Shown here piece by piece: positions 51,774 to 60,560 of a stretch of DNA of 64,000 bases. Where the stretch lies: assembly GCA_025462865.1 (NCBI GenBank), contig JAOAPI010000171.1, forward strand, positions 1-64,000. Reading direction: 5' to 3'. The stretch comes from Candidatus Sulfotelmatobacter sp. (GTDB taxonomy: Bacteria; Acidobacteriota; Terriglobia; Terriglobales; Acidobacteriaceae). The position numbers and the translations under genes are program-made. Position 1 is the stretch's first letter, and each line of letters starts with the position of its first letter. Under the pieces are notes generated by a model, which saw only the letters and a program-made list of their open reading frames with translations, made no database searches and was not told the DNA's origin.

Positions 51774-53369
51774 ATGGCTGCCGCGCCTTCGCAACCGAAT
51801 TCGACTCAGTCCAATCCCGTCCAGCCGGCGTCCAATCCCTGGCTGATCGCCGCCGCGGTCATGTTGGCGACGTTCATGGAAGTGCTCGACACCTCCATCG
51901 CTGCCGTCGCCTTGCCATACATTGCCGGCAGCCTCTCCGCCACGAATGACGAAGCCACCTGGGTGTTGACAAGTTATCTGGTGGCGAATGCGGTGATCCT
52001 GCCGGCCAGCGGATGGTTCGCTCTGCGCTTCGGCCGGAAGCGGTTTCTCATCATCTGCATTGTCATCTTCACCATCTCTTCATTCGCATGCGGTGCAGCC
52101 ACCGGCCTCGGATTGATTCTCATTGCGCGCGCTGTTCAAGGCGCCGGCGGCGGCGCGCTGCAACCGCTCTCGCAGGCGATTCTGCTCGAAAGCTTTCCTC
52201 CGCAAAAGCGCGGAATGGCCATGGCCGTATTCGCTCTCGGAGTCGTCGTCGCTCCTGTCCTCGGTCCCACACTCGGCGGCTGGCTCACCGACACATATTC
52301 ATGGCGCTGGGCGTTTTATATCAACATCCCGGTGGGCGTCTTCGCCATTTTCATGATCTCGCGTTACGTGCAAGATCCGCCTTACATCAAACAAGCCCAC
52401 CCAGGAAAATTGGACACCATCGGTCTCGGCCTGCTCGGCGTATGGCTCGGCTGCCTGCAGATCATCCTCGACAAGGGCCAGGAAGATGACTGGTTCGGCG
52501 CCACCTGGATTCGCTGGGCCGCCGCCATTCTCGTAATCAGTTTCGTGGCGTTTATCGTCCGGGAACTTCGGCATAAACAGCCCTTGGTGGACCTCAAGAT
52601 ATTTCGTTACCGTAACTTTACCTTGGGATGCATCCTCATCGGGCTATTCGGCGCCGGAATCTATGGTCTGGTCACGCTGCTCCCGCTTTTTTATCAGGAA
52701 CTGATGGGCTACACCGCCTTCGCCGCCGGGTGGGCCGTCAGCCCACGTGGCATCGGAGCGATCTGCGCCATGCCGATCATCGGCTACCTCACAGCCAAAA
52801 TGGACAATCGCTGGCTCATCGCTTTCGGCTTCGCTCTATTCGGCGCGGCCAGCTTATGGTTCGGCGAGGTCAACCTTTCCATCGGACAGTGGTCGTTCTT
52901 GTGGGCCATCCTGATCAGTGGATTCGGCTCGGGATGCGTTTTCGTTCCGCTCTCCACCACCGCGATGGCATTCTTGAAGAATGAGGAAATCGGCAACGCC
53001 AGCGGACTATACAACCTGTTCCGCAACATCGGCGGCAGCATTGGAATCTCTGTGGTGAATACGATCGTCTCGCGCCACGAACAAGTACATCGCAACGAAC
53101 TGGCGGGCTCGCTGAACGTTGCGCGCCCCAGCGTGCGCGGCGCGGTGGAAGGAATGCAGCAATATCTGAGCGTGCAAGGCGCTTCTGGAACTACAGCTGT
53201 GCAGCGCGCCTACGGATTGCTCAACCAGACTCTCAACAGCCAGGCGCGCCTCTGGTCCTACGTCGACGACTTCCGCTACATGGCACTCGCCTGCTTCGCC
53301 TGCGTGCCCATTGTTTTCACGCTGAAGAAAGCGGTCGCGAAGAAAGGGGCGGCGCCTGCCGCGCATTGA
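51774..53369 (+). CDS. DHA2-type MFS multidrug exporter (EmrB/QacA-like)
   Basis: 531 residues with about fourteen membrane helices. Helix 1 carries the DHA2 motif LDTSIAAVALPYIAGSL and motif C is GPTLGGWLTDTYSWRWAFYINIPVG near 165. Motif A reads WFALRFGRKRFLI. The group exports drugs or toxic metabolites by proton exchange. No EmrA membrane-fusion gene or TolC gene is adjacent. Substrate unknown. Confidence 0.93.
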   Translation: MAAAPSQPNSTQSNPVQPASNPWLIAAAVMLATFMEVLDTSIAAVALPYIAGSLSATNDEATWVLTSYLVANAVILPASGWFALRFGRKRFLIICIVIFTISSFACGAATGLGLILIARAVQGAGGGALQPLSQAILLESFPPQKRGMAMAVFALGVVVAPVLGPTLGGWLTDTYSWRWAFYINIPVGVFAIFMISRYVQDPPYIKQAHPGKLDTIGLGLLGVWLGCLQIILDKGQEDDWFGATWIRWAAAILVISFVAFIVRELRHKQPLVDLKIFRYRNFTLGCILIGLFGAGIYGLVTLLPLFYQELMGYTAFAAGWAVSPRGIGAICAMPIIGYLTAKMDNRWLIAFGFALFGAASLWFGEVNLSIGQWSFLWAILISGFGSGCVFVPLSTTAMAFLKNEEIGNASGLYNLFRNIGGSIGISVVNTIVSRHEQVHRNELAGSLNVARPSVRGAVEGMQQYLSVQGASGTTAVQRAYGLLNQTLNSQARLWSYVDDFRYMALACFACVPIVFTLKKAVAKKGAAPAAH

Positions 53370-53623
53370 GCAAAAGCCATCAGCGGCTGCGATTGGCCTG
53401 AGCACGAAGGGTTGCGATCAGGCCTTTCATCCGTATCTCGCTTAGCGAGACCCTGATCTTCGGTCCTTTTGCAGCGGCAACCAGTTGTGCTGCAGCAGGC
53501 TAAGCCGTCGCTCTTTGTTGTTCCGTCGGATGTTCGTCATGGAACTTCTTCGCGACCACGTAGTGCAGCGTGTATACAAGCTAGTGCGATACTCCAATGA
53601 GGTCTTCAATCGAAATGACAACT

Positions 53624-54106
53624 TTAAAACGGAATATCCTCATCCGTGATCGGCCCCGAGCCAGCCGCGGCATGTTCCGGCTCCGGAGTGCGCTGGTCGA
53701 AGTTGTTGCCGCCTCCAGCGGACGCGCCTCGTGAGCTGTCCTTGAAGTCTCCGCCCCCGCCTTCTCCGCGGCCGCCGAGCAGAATCAGATCACTGGCCAC
53801 GACCTCGGTCATATATTTTTTCTGGCCGCTGGTCTTGTCGTCCCACGAACGGGTTTGCAGGCGGCCTTCGATAAAAACCTTGCCGCCCTTCTTCAGATAC
53901 TCGCCCGCAATCTCCGCCAGGCGCTGCCAGAGCACGACGTTATGCCACTCGGTGCGGTCCTGCCACTCGCCGGCTTTGTCCTTAAACCGTTCATTGGTGG
54001 CAATGGTCAGCTTGGCAACGGGCGTGCCCTGCGGCGTGTACTTGACCTCTGGGTCCTTCCCAAGATTGCCGATCAGTTGAACCCGGTTCAGACTTTTTCC
54101 AGCCAT
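53624..54106 (-). CDS. ssb: Single-stranded DNA-binding protein
   Basis: 160 residues with GGAG before the ATG. The OB fold has SLNRVQLIGNLGKDPEVKY, TEWHNVVLWQRLAEIAGEYLKKG and VFIEGRLQTRSWDDK. A Gly/Asn-rich linker leads to the acidic tip DEDIPF that recruits replication and repair proteins. It coats single-stranded DNA in replication and recombination, and RecN is encoded in the same window. Confidence 0.97.
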   Translation of the reverse strand: MAGKSLNRVQLIGNLGKDPEVKYTPQGTPVAKLTIATNERFKDKAGEWQDRTEWHNVVLWQRLAEIAGEYLKKGGKVFIEGRLQTRSWDDKTSGQKKYMTEVVASDLILLGGRGEGGGGDFKDSSRGASAGGGNNFDQRTPEPEHAAAGSGPITDEDIPF

Positions 54107-54247
54107 GGCATGCTCCTTTGCAGGGGTTCACTATAGCAGAATGGAAGGCACGAATAATTGGGCAGCTTCAAAAGAAACGGCGCCTCGTGCCATTACGGGA
54201 TCAACTCACTCTTGCCCAAAACATAGCGGAAGTAGATTTACTCGAAA

Positions 54248-54285
54248 CCTCTGACCACTGCCCACTGGACACTGACCACTTGCGT
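54248..54285 (-). repeat. Intergenic CAGTGG-type repeat, copy 3
   Basis: On the minus strand it reads AGTGGTCAGTG then CCAGTGGGCAGTGGTCAG, the same units as at 24352-24391. It lies in the divergent gap between ssb and the ferredoxin gene. Confidence 0.6.
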
Positions 54286-54311
54286 GCAACTCCCACTTGC
54301 CGCAGCTGAGT

Positions 54312-54317
54312 TATAAT
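54312..54317 (+). promoter_or_regulatory. -10 box placed for a leaderless mRNA
   Basis: A perfect TATAAT ends six bases before the ATG at 54324, so transcription would start at the A of the start codon. There is no ribosome site, and no clear -35 box. Confidence 0.6.
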
Positions 54318-54323
54318 CCCGCC

Positions 54324-54704
54324 ATGCCTCCTGCACCTGGCGCCACCAAAGCCGTCGGCATGGTTCCCGACGAGATGAAGGCCGAACCGAAGTCCAAAGG
54401 ACTCAGCACGCCGCGCAAGAAGAAACCCAAAGAGCTGGCGGTGATTACCGAGTGCTGCACCGGATGCGCCGGCTCGCCGGCGTGCGTGGAATATTGTCCG
54501 GTGGAAGACTGCATGTTCTGGGTGCCGGACGAAGACAGCACTCCGTTCGGGCGCATCGCAATCGATCCTATTCTCTGCATCGGCTGCAAGAAATGCCTCA
54601 GCAAAGGCCCCGACGGCTGCTTCCTCGATGGCTGTCCGTGGGACGCGATAGCGATGGTGGACATCGCTGAAGTGGAAAAAGAAGTCGGCCCGATGGCGAT
54701 CTGA
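54324..54704 (+). CDS. Ferredoxin-like protein with two iron-sulfur clusters
   Basis: 126 residues. After a Lys/Pro-rich N-terminal arm of about 45 residues, two cluster motifs follow. The first is CCTGCAGSPACVEYCPVEDC and the second is CIGCKKCLSKGPDGCFLDGCPWDAI. Both have extra residues between the third and fourth Cys relative to the plain C-x2-C-x2-C-x3-C pattern, so the cluster types are uncertain. It is a likely electron carrier. No partner oxidoreductase is adjacent. It appears to be translated from a leaderless mRNA. Confidence 0.85.
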   Translation: MPPAPGATKAVGMVPDEMKAEPKSKGLSTPRKKKPKELAVITECCTGCAGSPACVEYCPVEDCMFWVPDEDSTPFGRIAIDPILCIGCKKCLSKGPDGCFLDGCPWDAIAMVDIAEVEKEVGPMAI

Positions 54705-54716
54705 AAAAAGGTTCTG

Positions 54717-54778
54717 GTGGAAGAGCGGCGCTTCAGCGCCGCGTAAAGCCCACAATCAGTGTGGGCTTCAGTCCCTGA
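54717..54778. repeat. TTCA-loop hairpin repeat, copy B
   Basis: GCGGCGC-TTCA-GCGCCGC is followed by AAGCCCACA-N5-TGTGGGCTT. The 28-base stretch 54717-54744 matches 62995-63022 inside recN at 26 positions. Confidence 0.8.
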
Positions 54779-55004
54779 GTGCCTGCTTACTTCTCTGACT
54801 CGCCTTTTTCGGCGGCCGTTCCCCAGAATGTTCCGGACTTTCCCCCGGCTCCGGGAAATCGCTATCGGCGCCTTTAATCCGTGGATCCTGGTCGCGGTGC
54901 CCCAGTTGTTCGGAGAGGCCAAGGTTCCCGTCGTGCTGATGCTCTTCAGCTTCAGTCGCACCCTTGGCGCGGTCGGGATCGTTATCGGAAATCTTCGTCA
55001 TCAT
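54768..55004 (-). CDS. Small acidic hydrophilic protein
   Basis: 78 residues, rich in Asp, Glu, Pro and His, with no membrane segment (SDNDPDRAKGATEAEEHQHDG, then GADSDFPEPGESPEHSGE). It looks disordered. The gene starts 24 bases after the cpoB stop on the same strand with GAGG upstream, so it could be the last gene of the tol-pal transcript. Its last few codons run into the hairpin repeat at 54717-54778. Real gene status is likely but not certain. Confidence 0.55.
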   Translation of the reverse strand: MMTKISDNDPDRAKGATEAEEHQHDGNLGLSEQLGHRDQDPRIKGADSDFPEPGESPEHSGERPPKKASQRSKQALRD

Positions 55005-55027
55005 CTGCCTCAGTGGTGAAAGCTAAA

Positions 55028-55885
55028 TTATTCGCCGGAACGACTTGAAACTCCCAGCTTGCGCAGCCGCTCCCGTGCCTGCAGCGCTTCGTTCGAACGC
55101 GGATAGCGCTGGATTACGCGCCGCAGCTCCACGACTCCGTCTTCCTGCTTGCCAAGTTCGATCAGCGAAAACCCCTTCTTCAACTCCGCCGACGCCGCTT
55201 TGTTTCCGCTGGGAAAGTTTTGCATAACCTGATCATAGCTTTGCGCCGCTTGCTGATAGTTTCCCTGCCGGAACTGAATTTCCCCAAGATAGAAATAGCA
55301 ATTCCCTGCGAGATCAGTATTCGGATAGAACTTTACGTAATCGGAGAATTCCTGCGTGGCGAGATCATTCTTGTCGCCGTTGTAATCGCGCAGAGCATTG
55401 TTGTAAAGCACATCGGGCGGCGGAGCCGAAGCCATGGCCTGCTGCGCTGCTTGATTCTGCGCTTGCACCGCAGCCTGGCTTTGCTGTGACGACTGCATGT
55501 CCTCGAGCTGCTTGCTGACCTTCGCCAGCCGGGACTTCAATTCGTCGAGCGTATCGTTCAACGACTGCAGCTGTCCTGAGAGCTGCTCCACGTGTCCCGA
55601 CGAATCACCCTGCTGCTTTTGCAGCGAGTTTTGCAAAGCAGTGAGCGAGGCGGAAACTTTGTTTACCGAATCAGTGTCCCGCTCAACCAGGTTCTTCATT
55701 ACGCCCATGCGCTCGTCGAAGCTCCGCTGCATGGCGGTCATCTGCTCCTGCAATTGCTGCACCTGAGTTTGTAGCTGAATCATTTCTTTGCTGACGCCCC
55801 AGGCCGGCGTTACGGCCAGCCAAAGCGCGCCGAGCACCGCAAAATGTGTGGACAATCGTCGATATGTCATCTGCTGATTTGCCAT
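55028..55885 (-). CDS. cpoB: Tol-Pal system protein CpoB (YbgF)
   Basis: 285 residues from the ATG at 55885 (55870 is an alternative); both give a signal peptide RLSTHFAVLGALWLAVTPAWG. A coiled-coil trimerisation region follows (IQLQTQVQQLQEQMTAMQ to about 150). The C-terminal TPR domain shows LYNNALRDYNGDKNDLATQEF, NCYFYLGEIQFRQGNYQQA and KGFSLIELGKQEDGV. It links outer-membrane constriction to peptidoglycan synthesis. It is the last well-defined gene of the operon, 45 bases after the Pal stop region. Confidence 0.92.
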   Translation of the reverse strand: MANQQMTYRRLSTHFAVLGALWLAVTPAWGVSKEMIQLQTQVQQLQEQMTAMQRSFDERMGVMKNLVERDTDSVNKVSASLTALQNSLQKQQGDSSGHVEQLSGQLQSLNDTLDELKSRLAKVSKQLEDMQSSQQSQAAVQAQNQAAQQAMASAPPPDVLYNNALRDYNGDKNDLATQEFSDYVKFYPNTDLAGNCYFYLGEIQFRQGNYQQAAQSYDQVMQNFPSGNKAASAELKKGFSLIELGKQEDGVVELRRVIQRYPRSNEALQARERLRKLGVSSRSGE

Positions 55886-56023
55886 AAGCTGATATGCCCT
55901 AAGCGAGAGATTTCCTGAATCTATTTTAGACGGATTAAGACCGTTGTGGGTTGCGAAGATTAACGATCGAGAATGCAAGAAAGGTCAGGGGCGGATCTCT
56001 CCGCCCCTGGCAAGCACTACCAA

Positions 56024-56785
56024 CTACTTCTGATAAACGAAGTGGCCCCGCCGATTTTGTTGCCAGCAACTTTCATTGGACTCCATGCAGAAAGGCTTTT
56101 CCTTGCCGTAGCTGATGGTCTTGATGCGGTTGGCTCCCACTCCGGCCGAAACCAGAGCGTTCTTCACCGATGACGCACGCTGGTCTCCAAGGGCCAGATT
56201 GTATTCCGTGGATCCGCGCTCGTCGCAGTGCCCCTCAATCGTGAAGCTCACATTCGAGTGCTGGCCGAGAAACTGCGCGTCGGTCTGCACGGAAACCTGC
56301 TGCGAGCTGCTGATATCGGACTTGTCATAATCGAAGTAGACGTCTTTGACCGTCTGCCCGAACAAGTCCTCTTCCGAGGGCGAAGGAGTCGTAGTCTGAG
56401 CGACAGGAGCTGACGATACCGTCACGCGTGTGGTGGCTTCCTGAGTCCCGCCAGATCCTTTCGCCACCAGATGATAAGTGGTTGAGTCGCTGGGAGTGAC
56501 TTGCTGCGACCCACTGGCTTGCACAGCTCCAATGCCGTCGATCGAGATATCGGTAGCTCCAGAGGTCTGCCAGCTCAAGGTGGACGATTGGCCTTTTTCA
56601 ACCGTGTCAGGGCTCGCCGAAATGGAGGCGGTTGGCGCTGGCGGCGGTGGGGGCGGTGGTGGAGGCGGCGGAGCTGCTTTCTTTTTGCAAGCGCCCAGCA
56701 TCATAATCGCGCACAGTGCAAATACGGTGGCGAGAGTCTTCACAGTTTGCTGCATTCCATTCTTGTTCAAGTTGATCCTCTTCAC
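56024..56785 (-). CDS. pal: Peptidoglycan-associated lipoprotein Pal
   Basis: 253 residues from a GTG at 56785, chosen because GGGAGG lies eight bases upstream. The signal peptide ends at the lipobox MMLGAC. A poly-proline run (eleven Pro) and an Ig-like domain (about 40-125: SISASPDTVEKGQSSTLSWQ, VTPSDSTTYHLVAKG) come before the OmpA-like domain (about 145-253) with DVYFDYDKSDI and IEGHCDERGSTEYNLALGDQRA. The Ig-like domain is an addition relative to E. coli Pal. It tethers the outer membrane to peptidoglycan. Confidence 0.95.
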   Translation of the reverse strand: MKRINLNKNGMQQTVKTLATVFALCAIMMLGACKKKAAPPPPPPPPPPPAPTASISASPDTVEKGQSSTLSWQTSGATDISIDGIGAVQASGSQQVTPSDSTTYHLVAKGSGGTQEATTRVTVSSAPVAQTTTPSPSEEDLFGQTVKDVYFDYDKSDISSSQQVSVQTDAQFLGQHSNVSFTIEGHCDERGSTEYNLALGDQRASSVKNALVSAGVGANRIKTISYGKEKPFCMESNESCWQQNRRGHFVYQK

Positions 56786-56852
56786 GTTTAATCCTCCCGC
56801 GAACCCGACAACGAACATCGAGTTCCGACGAAGTGTTTTGATTTCCAACGAT

Positions 56853-58232
56853 TTATTTCCAACTCCAGTTCGGTTGCGAGTTGCGTCCCGTAAAAGTCAG
56901 TTGATGGAGCTTGGTCCCGTCGGCCAGCATCATCCAGATCTCTTCCTTGCCGGAGCGGGCCGATTGAAAAACAATATGGCGCCCGTCGGGAGACCACGAC
57001 GGAAAATCGTTGCGCCCGCCATCGTGAGTCAGCTGAACCCACTGCTTGCTGGCAATATCCATCAGATAAATATCAGACGAGCCCGGCTCGCCCGGCCCAT
57101 ACTTGCGAATCCATGCCAGAGTAAGGAACTGCCCGTTCGGCGACCAGTTAGGCGAAACAGCGTAGCCTTGATCCGTCATGCGCTGCTGGTTCGTGCCGTC
57201 GGCCTCCATGGTATAGACCTGGGGTAGCCCAGTGCTGCCGCTCACGAATGCAATCTGGGCGCCAGTCTTTCGATTCCAAACTGGGGAAACATCCGGGCCT
57301 TTAGCATTCGTCATGCGATGAAGGTTGCCGCCGCTGGCATCGCACTCATAGATTTGAGAATTACCACCGCGCGAAGACGAGAGAGCCAGCTTCGTTCCAT
57401 CGGGCGACCACGCCGGCGCTAGATTCGTTCCCCCAAAGCGCGGGAAACTCACCACGCGATTCAATTCCATCGAGTACATCAATATGTCCCAGCCGGATTT
57501 CGTCAGGGAGCTGAAGGCCAGCCGGGATCCGTCCGGCGAAATGCGCGGCGACAGGGAGATAGAACCAAGGTGAGTAAGTTGCCGCTGGTTCGATCCGTCG
57601 TAATCCATCACCCAGATTTCTTTACGCCCCGAGCGGTCGCTCACAAAATAAATTTTGCTCTCAGCGATGCCGGGAATCCCTCCGCCTAAACGGAAAATAA
57701 TTTCGTCGGCAAACTTATGAGCGATAACGCGAGCCGCCTCATCCGTCGCAACGTCAGCATACTGTTTACCCAGAACCTGCGGCGAAGCAGTATTCTTCAC
57801 GTCGTACAGCCATCCTTGGACTGTAACTTTACCCCCGGCAACGCCCAAATTTCCAAAAGCCAGCATCGCTGCGTTGGGCGGAGGCGCATTCCACGCCGGA
57901 AATGTGATCTCGGTCGGCTGGCTCGGCACCTGCAAGGGATAAAAACTCTTGGAGACGAGTTCAACCACGCCAGAATTGTCCAGATCGTTCCAGAAAGTAT
58001 CGTTGAAAGTCTTAAGCAGCGCGGCGTTCTGCGGATCGGTGCCCGAAGCCTTGAAGTCCGGAACGGCGAGCCGCACTTTTTCCACGCCCAGTCCGGAACC
58101 GGTGCGAACCCAATCCTGGGCAAAGCCAGTTGAACTCAATAGCGATGAAAACAGAATCAGAAAAGACAACGCGCTCAGAACCCGCGCGCCTTTTAAGGAA
58201 GAGTTCGAAAATGCATTACGTCGATGGGCCAT
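56853..58232 (-). CDS. tolB: Tol-Pal translocation protein TolB
   Basis: 459 residues from the ATG at 58232, which gives a signal peptide (LSALSFLILFSSLLSSTGFA); an ATG at 58328 is an alternative. The N-terminal domain (about 45-190) has VRLAVPDFKASG and DDVKN-like text; the C-terminal six-bladed propeller has five or six SPDGxxLAF-type repeats (ISPDGSRLAFSS, WSPDGTKLALSS, WSPNGQFLTLAW, WSPDGRHIVFQS). It moves between Pal and the TolA complex in the periplasm. pal lies 67 bases downstream. Confidence 0.95.
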   Translation of the reverse strand: MAHRRNAFSNSSLKGARVLSALSFLILFSSLLSSTGFAQDWVRTGSGLGVEKVRLAVPDFKASGTDPQNAALLKTFNDTFWNDLDNSGVVELVSKSFYPLQVPSQPTEITFPAWNAPPPNAAMLAFGNLGVAGGKVTVQGWLYDVKNTASPQVLGKQYADVATDEAARVIAHKFADEIIFRLGGGIPGIAESKIYFVSDRSGRKEIWVMDYDGSNQRQLTHLGSISLSPRISPDGSRLAFSSLTKSGWDILMYSMELNRVVSFPRFGGTNLAPAWSPDGTKLALSSSRGGNSQIYECDASGGNLHRMTNAKGPDVSPVWNRKTGAQIAFVSGSTGLPQVYTMEADGTNQQRMTDQGYAVSPNWSPNGQFLTLAWIRKYGPGEPGSSDIYLMDIASKQWVQLTHDGGRNDFPSWSPDGRHIVFQSARSGKEEIWMMLADGTKLHQLTFTGRNSQPNWSWK

Positions 58233-58440
58233 CCGGTTGGAGCCGTTACGCAAAAGCGTGTGAAAAGATACCGTATGCGGCAGTATCGTAGACCGATATG
58301 TCCTCATTAGCAAGTCACGGTTGATCATAGTCTGAATATGGAACCAAAAGAATAATCAGATAGATGCTCTGGCATTTTTCCGGCTGCTGAATTCGCGCAT
58401 GCTGCAACCAAATGGAAAAGGTGAACCGCAAAGCGCAATT

Positions 58441-59229
58441 TTATTTTTTGCTGTAATCGAACCAATATTCCACTGAGATCTTGCTGCCGCTATAGTCCTG
58501 CGGCAAAGGCCCAAATGTGTCGATGCGCTGTAACGCGCGCGTTGCCGAAACGTCCAGCGAAGGCACGCCGCTGGATTGCTCAACCCGCACGTTAAAAGGA
58601 TGCCCGTCGCGTGCCACATCAAACGTGATGTAAACGCGTTGTGCGCTGGTGATGCGCGGATCAACCTCATACTTCAACCAATTCTCTGATACTTTTCGCT
58701 GCACGATCTGGACGTAGTAGGCATACTTCGTGCCAAAATCGCCACCGCTTCCCGTCACCCCAAATCCGCCCTTAGCTCCGCCAGCCGCGAAGCTGCCATA
58801 AGGCCCGCTGACCGGTCCGCCTTCACCGAATGCCACCTGGTTGGTTTCCTGCTCAGGTTCTGCCTTGGGTTTTTCTTTGGTCGGAGTCGGAACTTTCTTT
58901 GGCTTAACTTTAGTATCTTTGCCGGGAATCGCGATGGCGTCCGGCTCTTTTTCCTCAATCTTTGGTTGAGACTTGGTAACGCCCTTCGATTCGTTCGCCA
59001 GGACGTTCTCCGTTTTTGCGGACGTTGCAGGCAAAGGCACGGAGCTTACCAGCGAAACGCCGATTGCCGACCCCCCGCCACCGGCACCCCAGTTGTCGCC
59101 ACGGGCTCCGGTGAACACGACCGAATAAAGCAAAATGAAGGCTGTAACCGTGCAGTGGAATCCCGCAGACCAAGCCAGCGCTCGTGCCCAATTATCGTGC
59201 TCGAAAAATATCTCAGCGTTTTGTGCCAT
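58441..59229 (-). CDS. TolA/TonB-like energy transducer
   Basis: 262 residues. One membrane anchor near 17-38 (AWSAGFHCTVTAFILLYSVVF), a Lys/Pro/Glu-rich periplasm-spanning linker (about 75-135) and a TonB-type C-terminal domain (about 165-260) with VSENWLKYEVDPR, VYITFDVARDGHPFNVRVEQSSG and ALQRIDTFGPLP. Its place between tolR and tolB makes it the TolA of this operon, though its C-terminal fold is of the TonB type. It overlaps tolR by 17 bases. Confidence 0.92.
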   Translation of the reverse strand: MAQNAEIFFEHDNWARALAWSAGFHCTVTAFILLYSVVFTGARGDNWGAGGGGSAIGVSLVSSVPLPATSAKTENVLANESKGVTKSQPKIEEKEPDAIAIPGKDTKVKPKKVPTPTKEKPKAEPEQETNQVAFGEGGPVSGPYGSFAAGGAKGGFGVTGSGGDFGTKYAYYVQIVQRKVSENWLKYEVDPRITSAQRVYITFDVARDGHPFNVRVEQSSGVPSLDVSATRALQRIDTFGPLPQDYSGSKISVEYWFDYSKK

Positions 59230-59641
59230 TTTGATCCAAAGGCTGAGTCACAATGCTCACATTGGTAATTCCCGACTGCTTCACCGCGTCCATGACCGTG
59301 GCGAAGGCGCCAAAAGGAACGTTCTCATCGGCGCGGACAAAAATAAACTGGTTGCGCGGATCGCGCACCCTTTGGCGAATACTGGCGGCGATCTGATTGA
59401 TGTTAATGGCGTCGCCTCCCAGAAATACTCGCTGATCTTTATTGATCGTAATAACAATCCGTTCTTCCGTTATTTCTTTGACAGTGCGGGTCTTGGGAAC
59501 ACTGACCTCTATTCCGGACTGCAAAACGGGAGCTGTCACCATAAAGATGATAAGTAACACGAGCACGACGTCGACCAGCGGTGTGATGTTGATATCGGCG
59601 AGGGCGGTTTGAGTGCGGCCGTTGGAAGAAGTGAAGGCCAT
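59213..59641 (-). CDS. tolR: TolR/ExbD family protein
   Basis: 142 residues. One membrane helix near 18-38 carries the proton-path Asp in NITPLVDVVLVLLIIFMV. The periplasmic domain ends in SGITNVSIVTQPL. It is the proton-motive-force stator partner of TolQ. It overlaps tolQ by one base and the tolA-like gene by 17 bases. Confidence 0.95.
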   Translation of the reverse strand: MAFTSSNGRTQTALADINITPLVDVVLVLLIIFMVTAPVLQSGIEVSVPKTRTVKEITEERIVITINKDQRVFLGGDAININQIAASIRQRVRDPRNQFIFVRADENVPFGAFATVMDAVKQSGITNVSIVTQPLDQNGTKR

Positions 59642-60348
59642 TAGCGCCTCACTTCGGCGGCTTGCGGCTGCATGCTTTCAACGGCATTCAGGACTTCCAG
59701 GGCGAAATCGTCACCACGGGCGGCAAACACGCGAATAGAGTTGCCGATAAGATTGTAGGCAATAACTGCGGGAATGGCGGCCGCCAGTCCCGCCGCAGTC
59801 GTGATGAGCGCCTCGGAAATTCCGGGAGCAACCGCTCGCAGCGTTGCTCCGCCAGCGGTCCCCAATCCATGAAACGCATCGATAATTCCCCACACCGTAC
59901 CGAACAATCCGATGAACGGCGTCACCGCCGCCGTAATGGCGAGCCACGGAACGTTGCGTTCGAGCCGCGTAATCTCTTCTGACGCGCCAATCTGCATGCC
60001 GCGCTGCACCGCGGTTAAGCTGCGAAGCGAGGCGGCGGGCGTCGAAAGTTGCCGCTTGTATTCTGAAAAGCCCCCTTCGAATACTCCTACCAAAGGGCTC
60101 GGACGGAATTGATCTGCGACCGTGGCGATATCCTGCAGGCGCTGGGCCTTGCGGAAAGCCCGCAGAAAGCGGCCACTCTGCATGCGCGCCCGGCGCAGCA
60201 GGCTCCACTTCGTGAGAATAATGGCCCAGGAAATAAGGCTGAAGGCCAGCAGCGTGATCAGCACGAACTTGGCAACCGGGCCGGTGCTGGCTACAAGATC
60301 GAATATTTCACTGCCGACAAACAGTGCACACGAGGAGAAAAGTTGCAT
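59641..60348 (-). CDS. tolQ: TolQ/ExbB/MotA family protein
   Basis: 235 residues with three membrane helices. The first is near 22-42 (FVLITLLAFSLISWAIILTKW), and the second and third carry the family text LAITAAVTPFIGLFGTVWGIIDAFHGLG and GISEALITTAAGLAAAIPAVIAYN. It forms the proton channel of the Tol system. AAGGAAA lies about eleven bases before the ATG. First gene of the tolQRA-tolB-pal-cpoB operon. Confidence 0.95.
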   Translation of the reverse strand: MQLFSSCALFVGSEIFDLVASTGPVAKFVLITLLAFSLISWAIILTKWSLLRRARMQSGRFLRAFRKAQRLQDIATVADQFRPSPLVGVFEGGFSEYKRQLSTPAASLRSLTAVQRGMQIGASEEITRLERNVPWLAITAAVTPFIGLFGTVWGIIDAFHGLGTAGGATLRAVAPGISEALITTAAGLAAAIPAVIAYNLIGNSIRVFAARGDDFALEVLNAVESMQPQAAEVRR

Positions 60349-60374
60349 CAGTTTAGGGATTTCCTTTTTTTTGG

Positions 60375-60380
60375 ATTATA
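60375..60380 (-). promoter_or_regulatory. -10 box of the tol-pal operon
   Basis: TATAAT on the minus strand, 26 bases before the tolQ start. The matching -35 box is weak. Confidence 0.5.
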
Positions 60381-60560
60381 GATGATGAGAGCCGAAGGTT
60401 TCCGGGACGTATCCGAAACATAACCTGGAAAACTCCTGATGTCCCTTGAATCATTCCCGGTTCTCCCCTCCCAAAAGTTATTTGTCCGCTATACCTCGCA
60501 CAGCCGGGTGGCATCCAAAAGCTGCGGGATTAGTCCTGAGACCCGCCGGAGGATGAACTT

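Noticed and set aside
53370-53623. Possible gene remnant downstream of ssb
   Set aside because: A short leftward stretch reads somewhat like protein (LHYVVAKKFHDEHP) but is broken by a stop and has no recognisable family, so a pseudogene call is not justified.
56630-56690. CGG-rich tract near the Pal gene as a simple-sequence regulatory repeat
   Set aside because: It encodes the poly-proline linker of Pal and is explained by coding.
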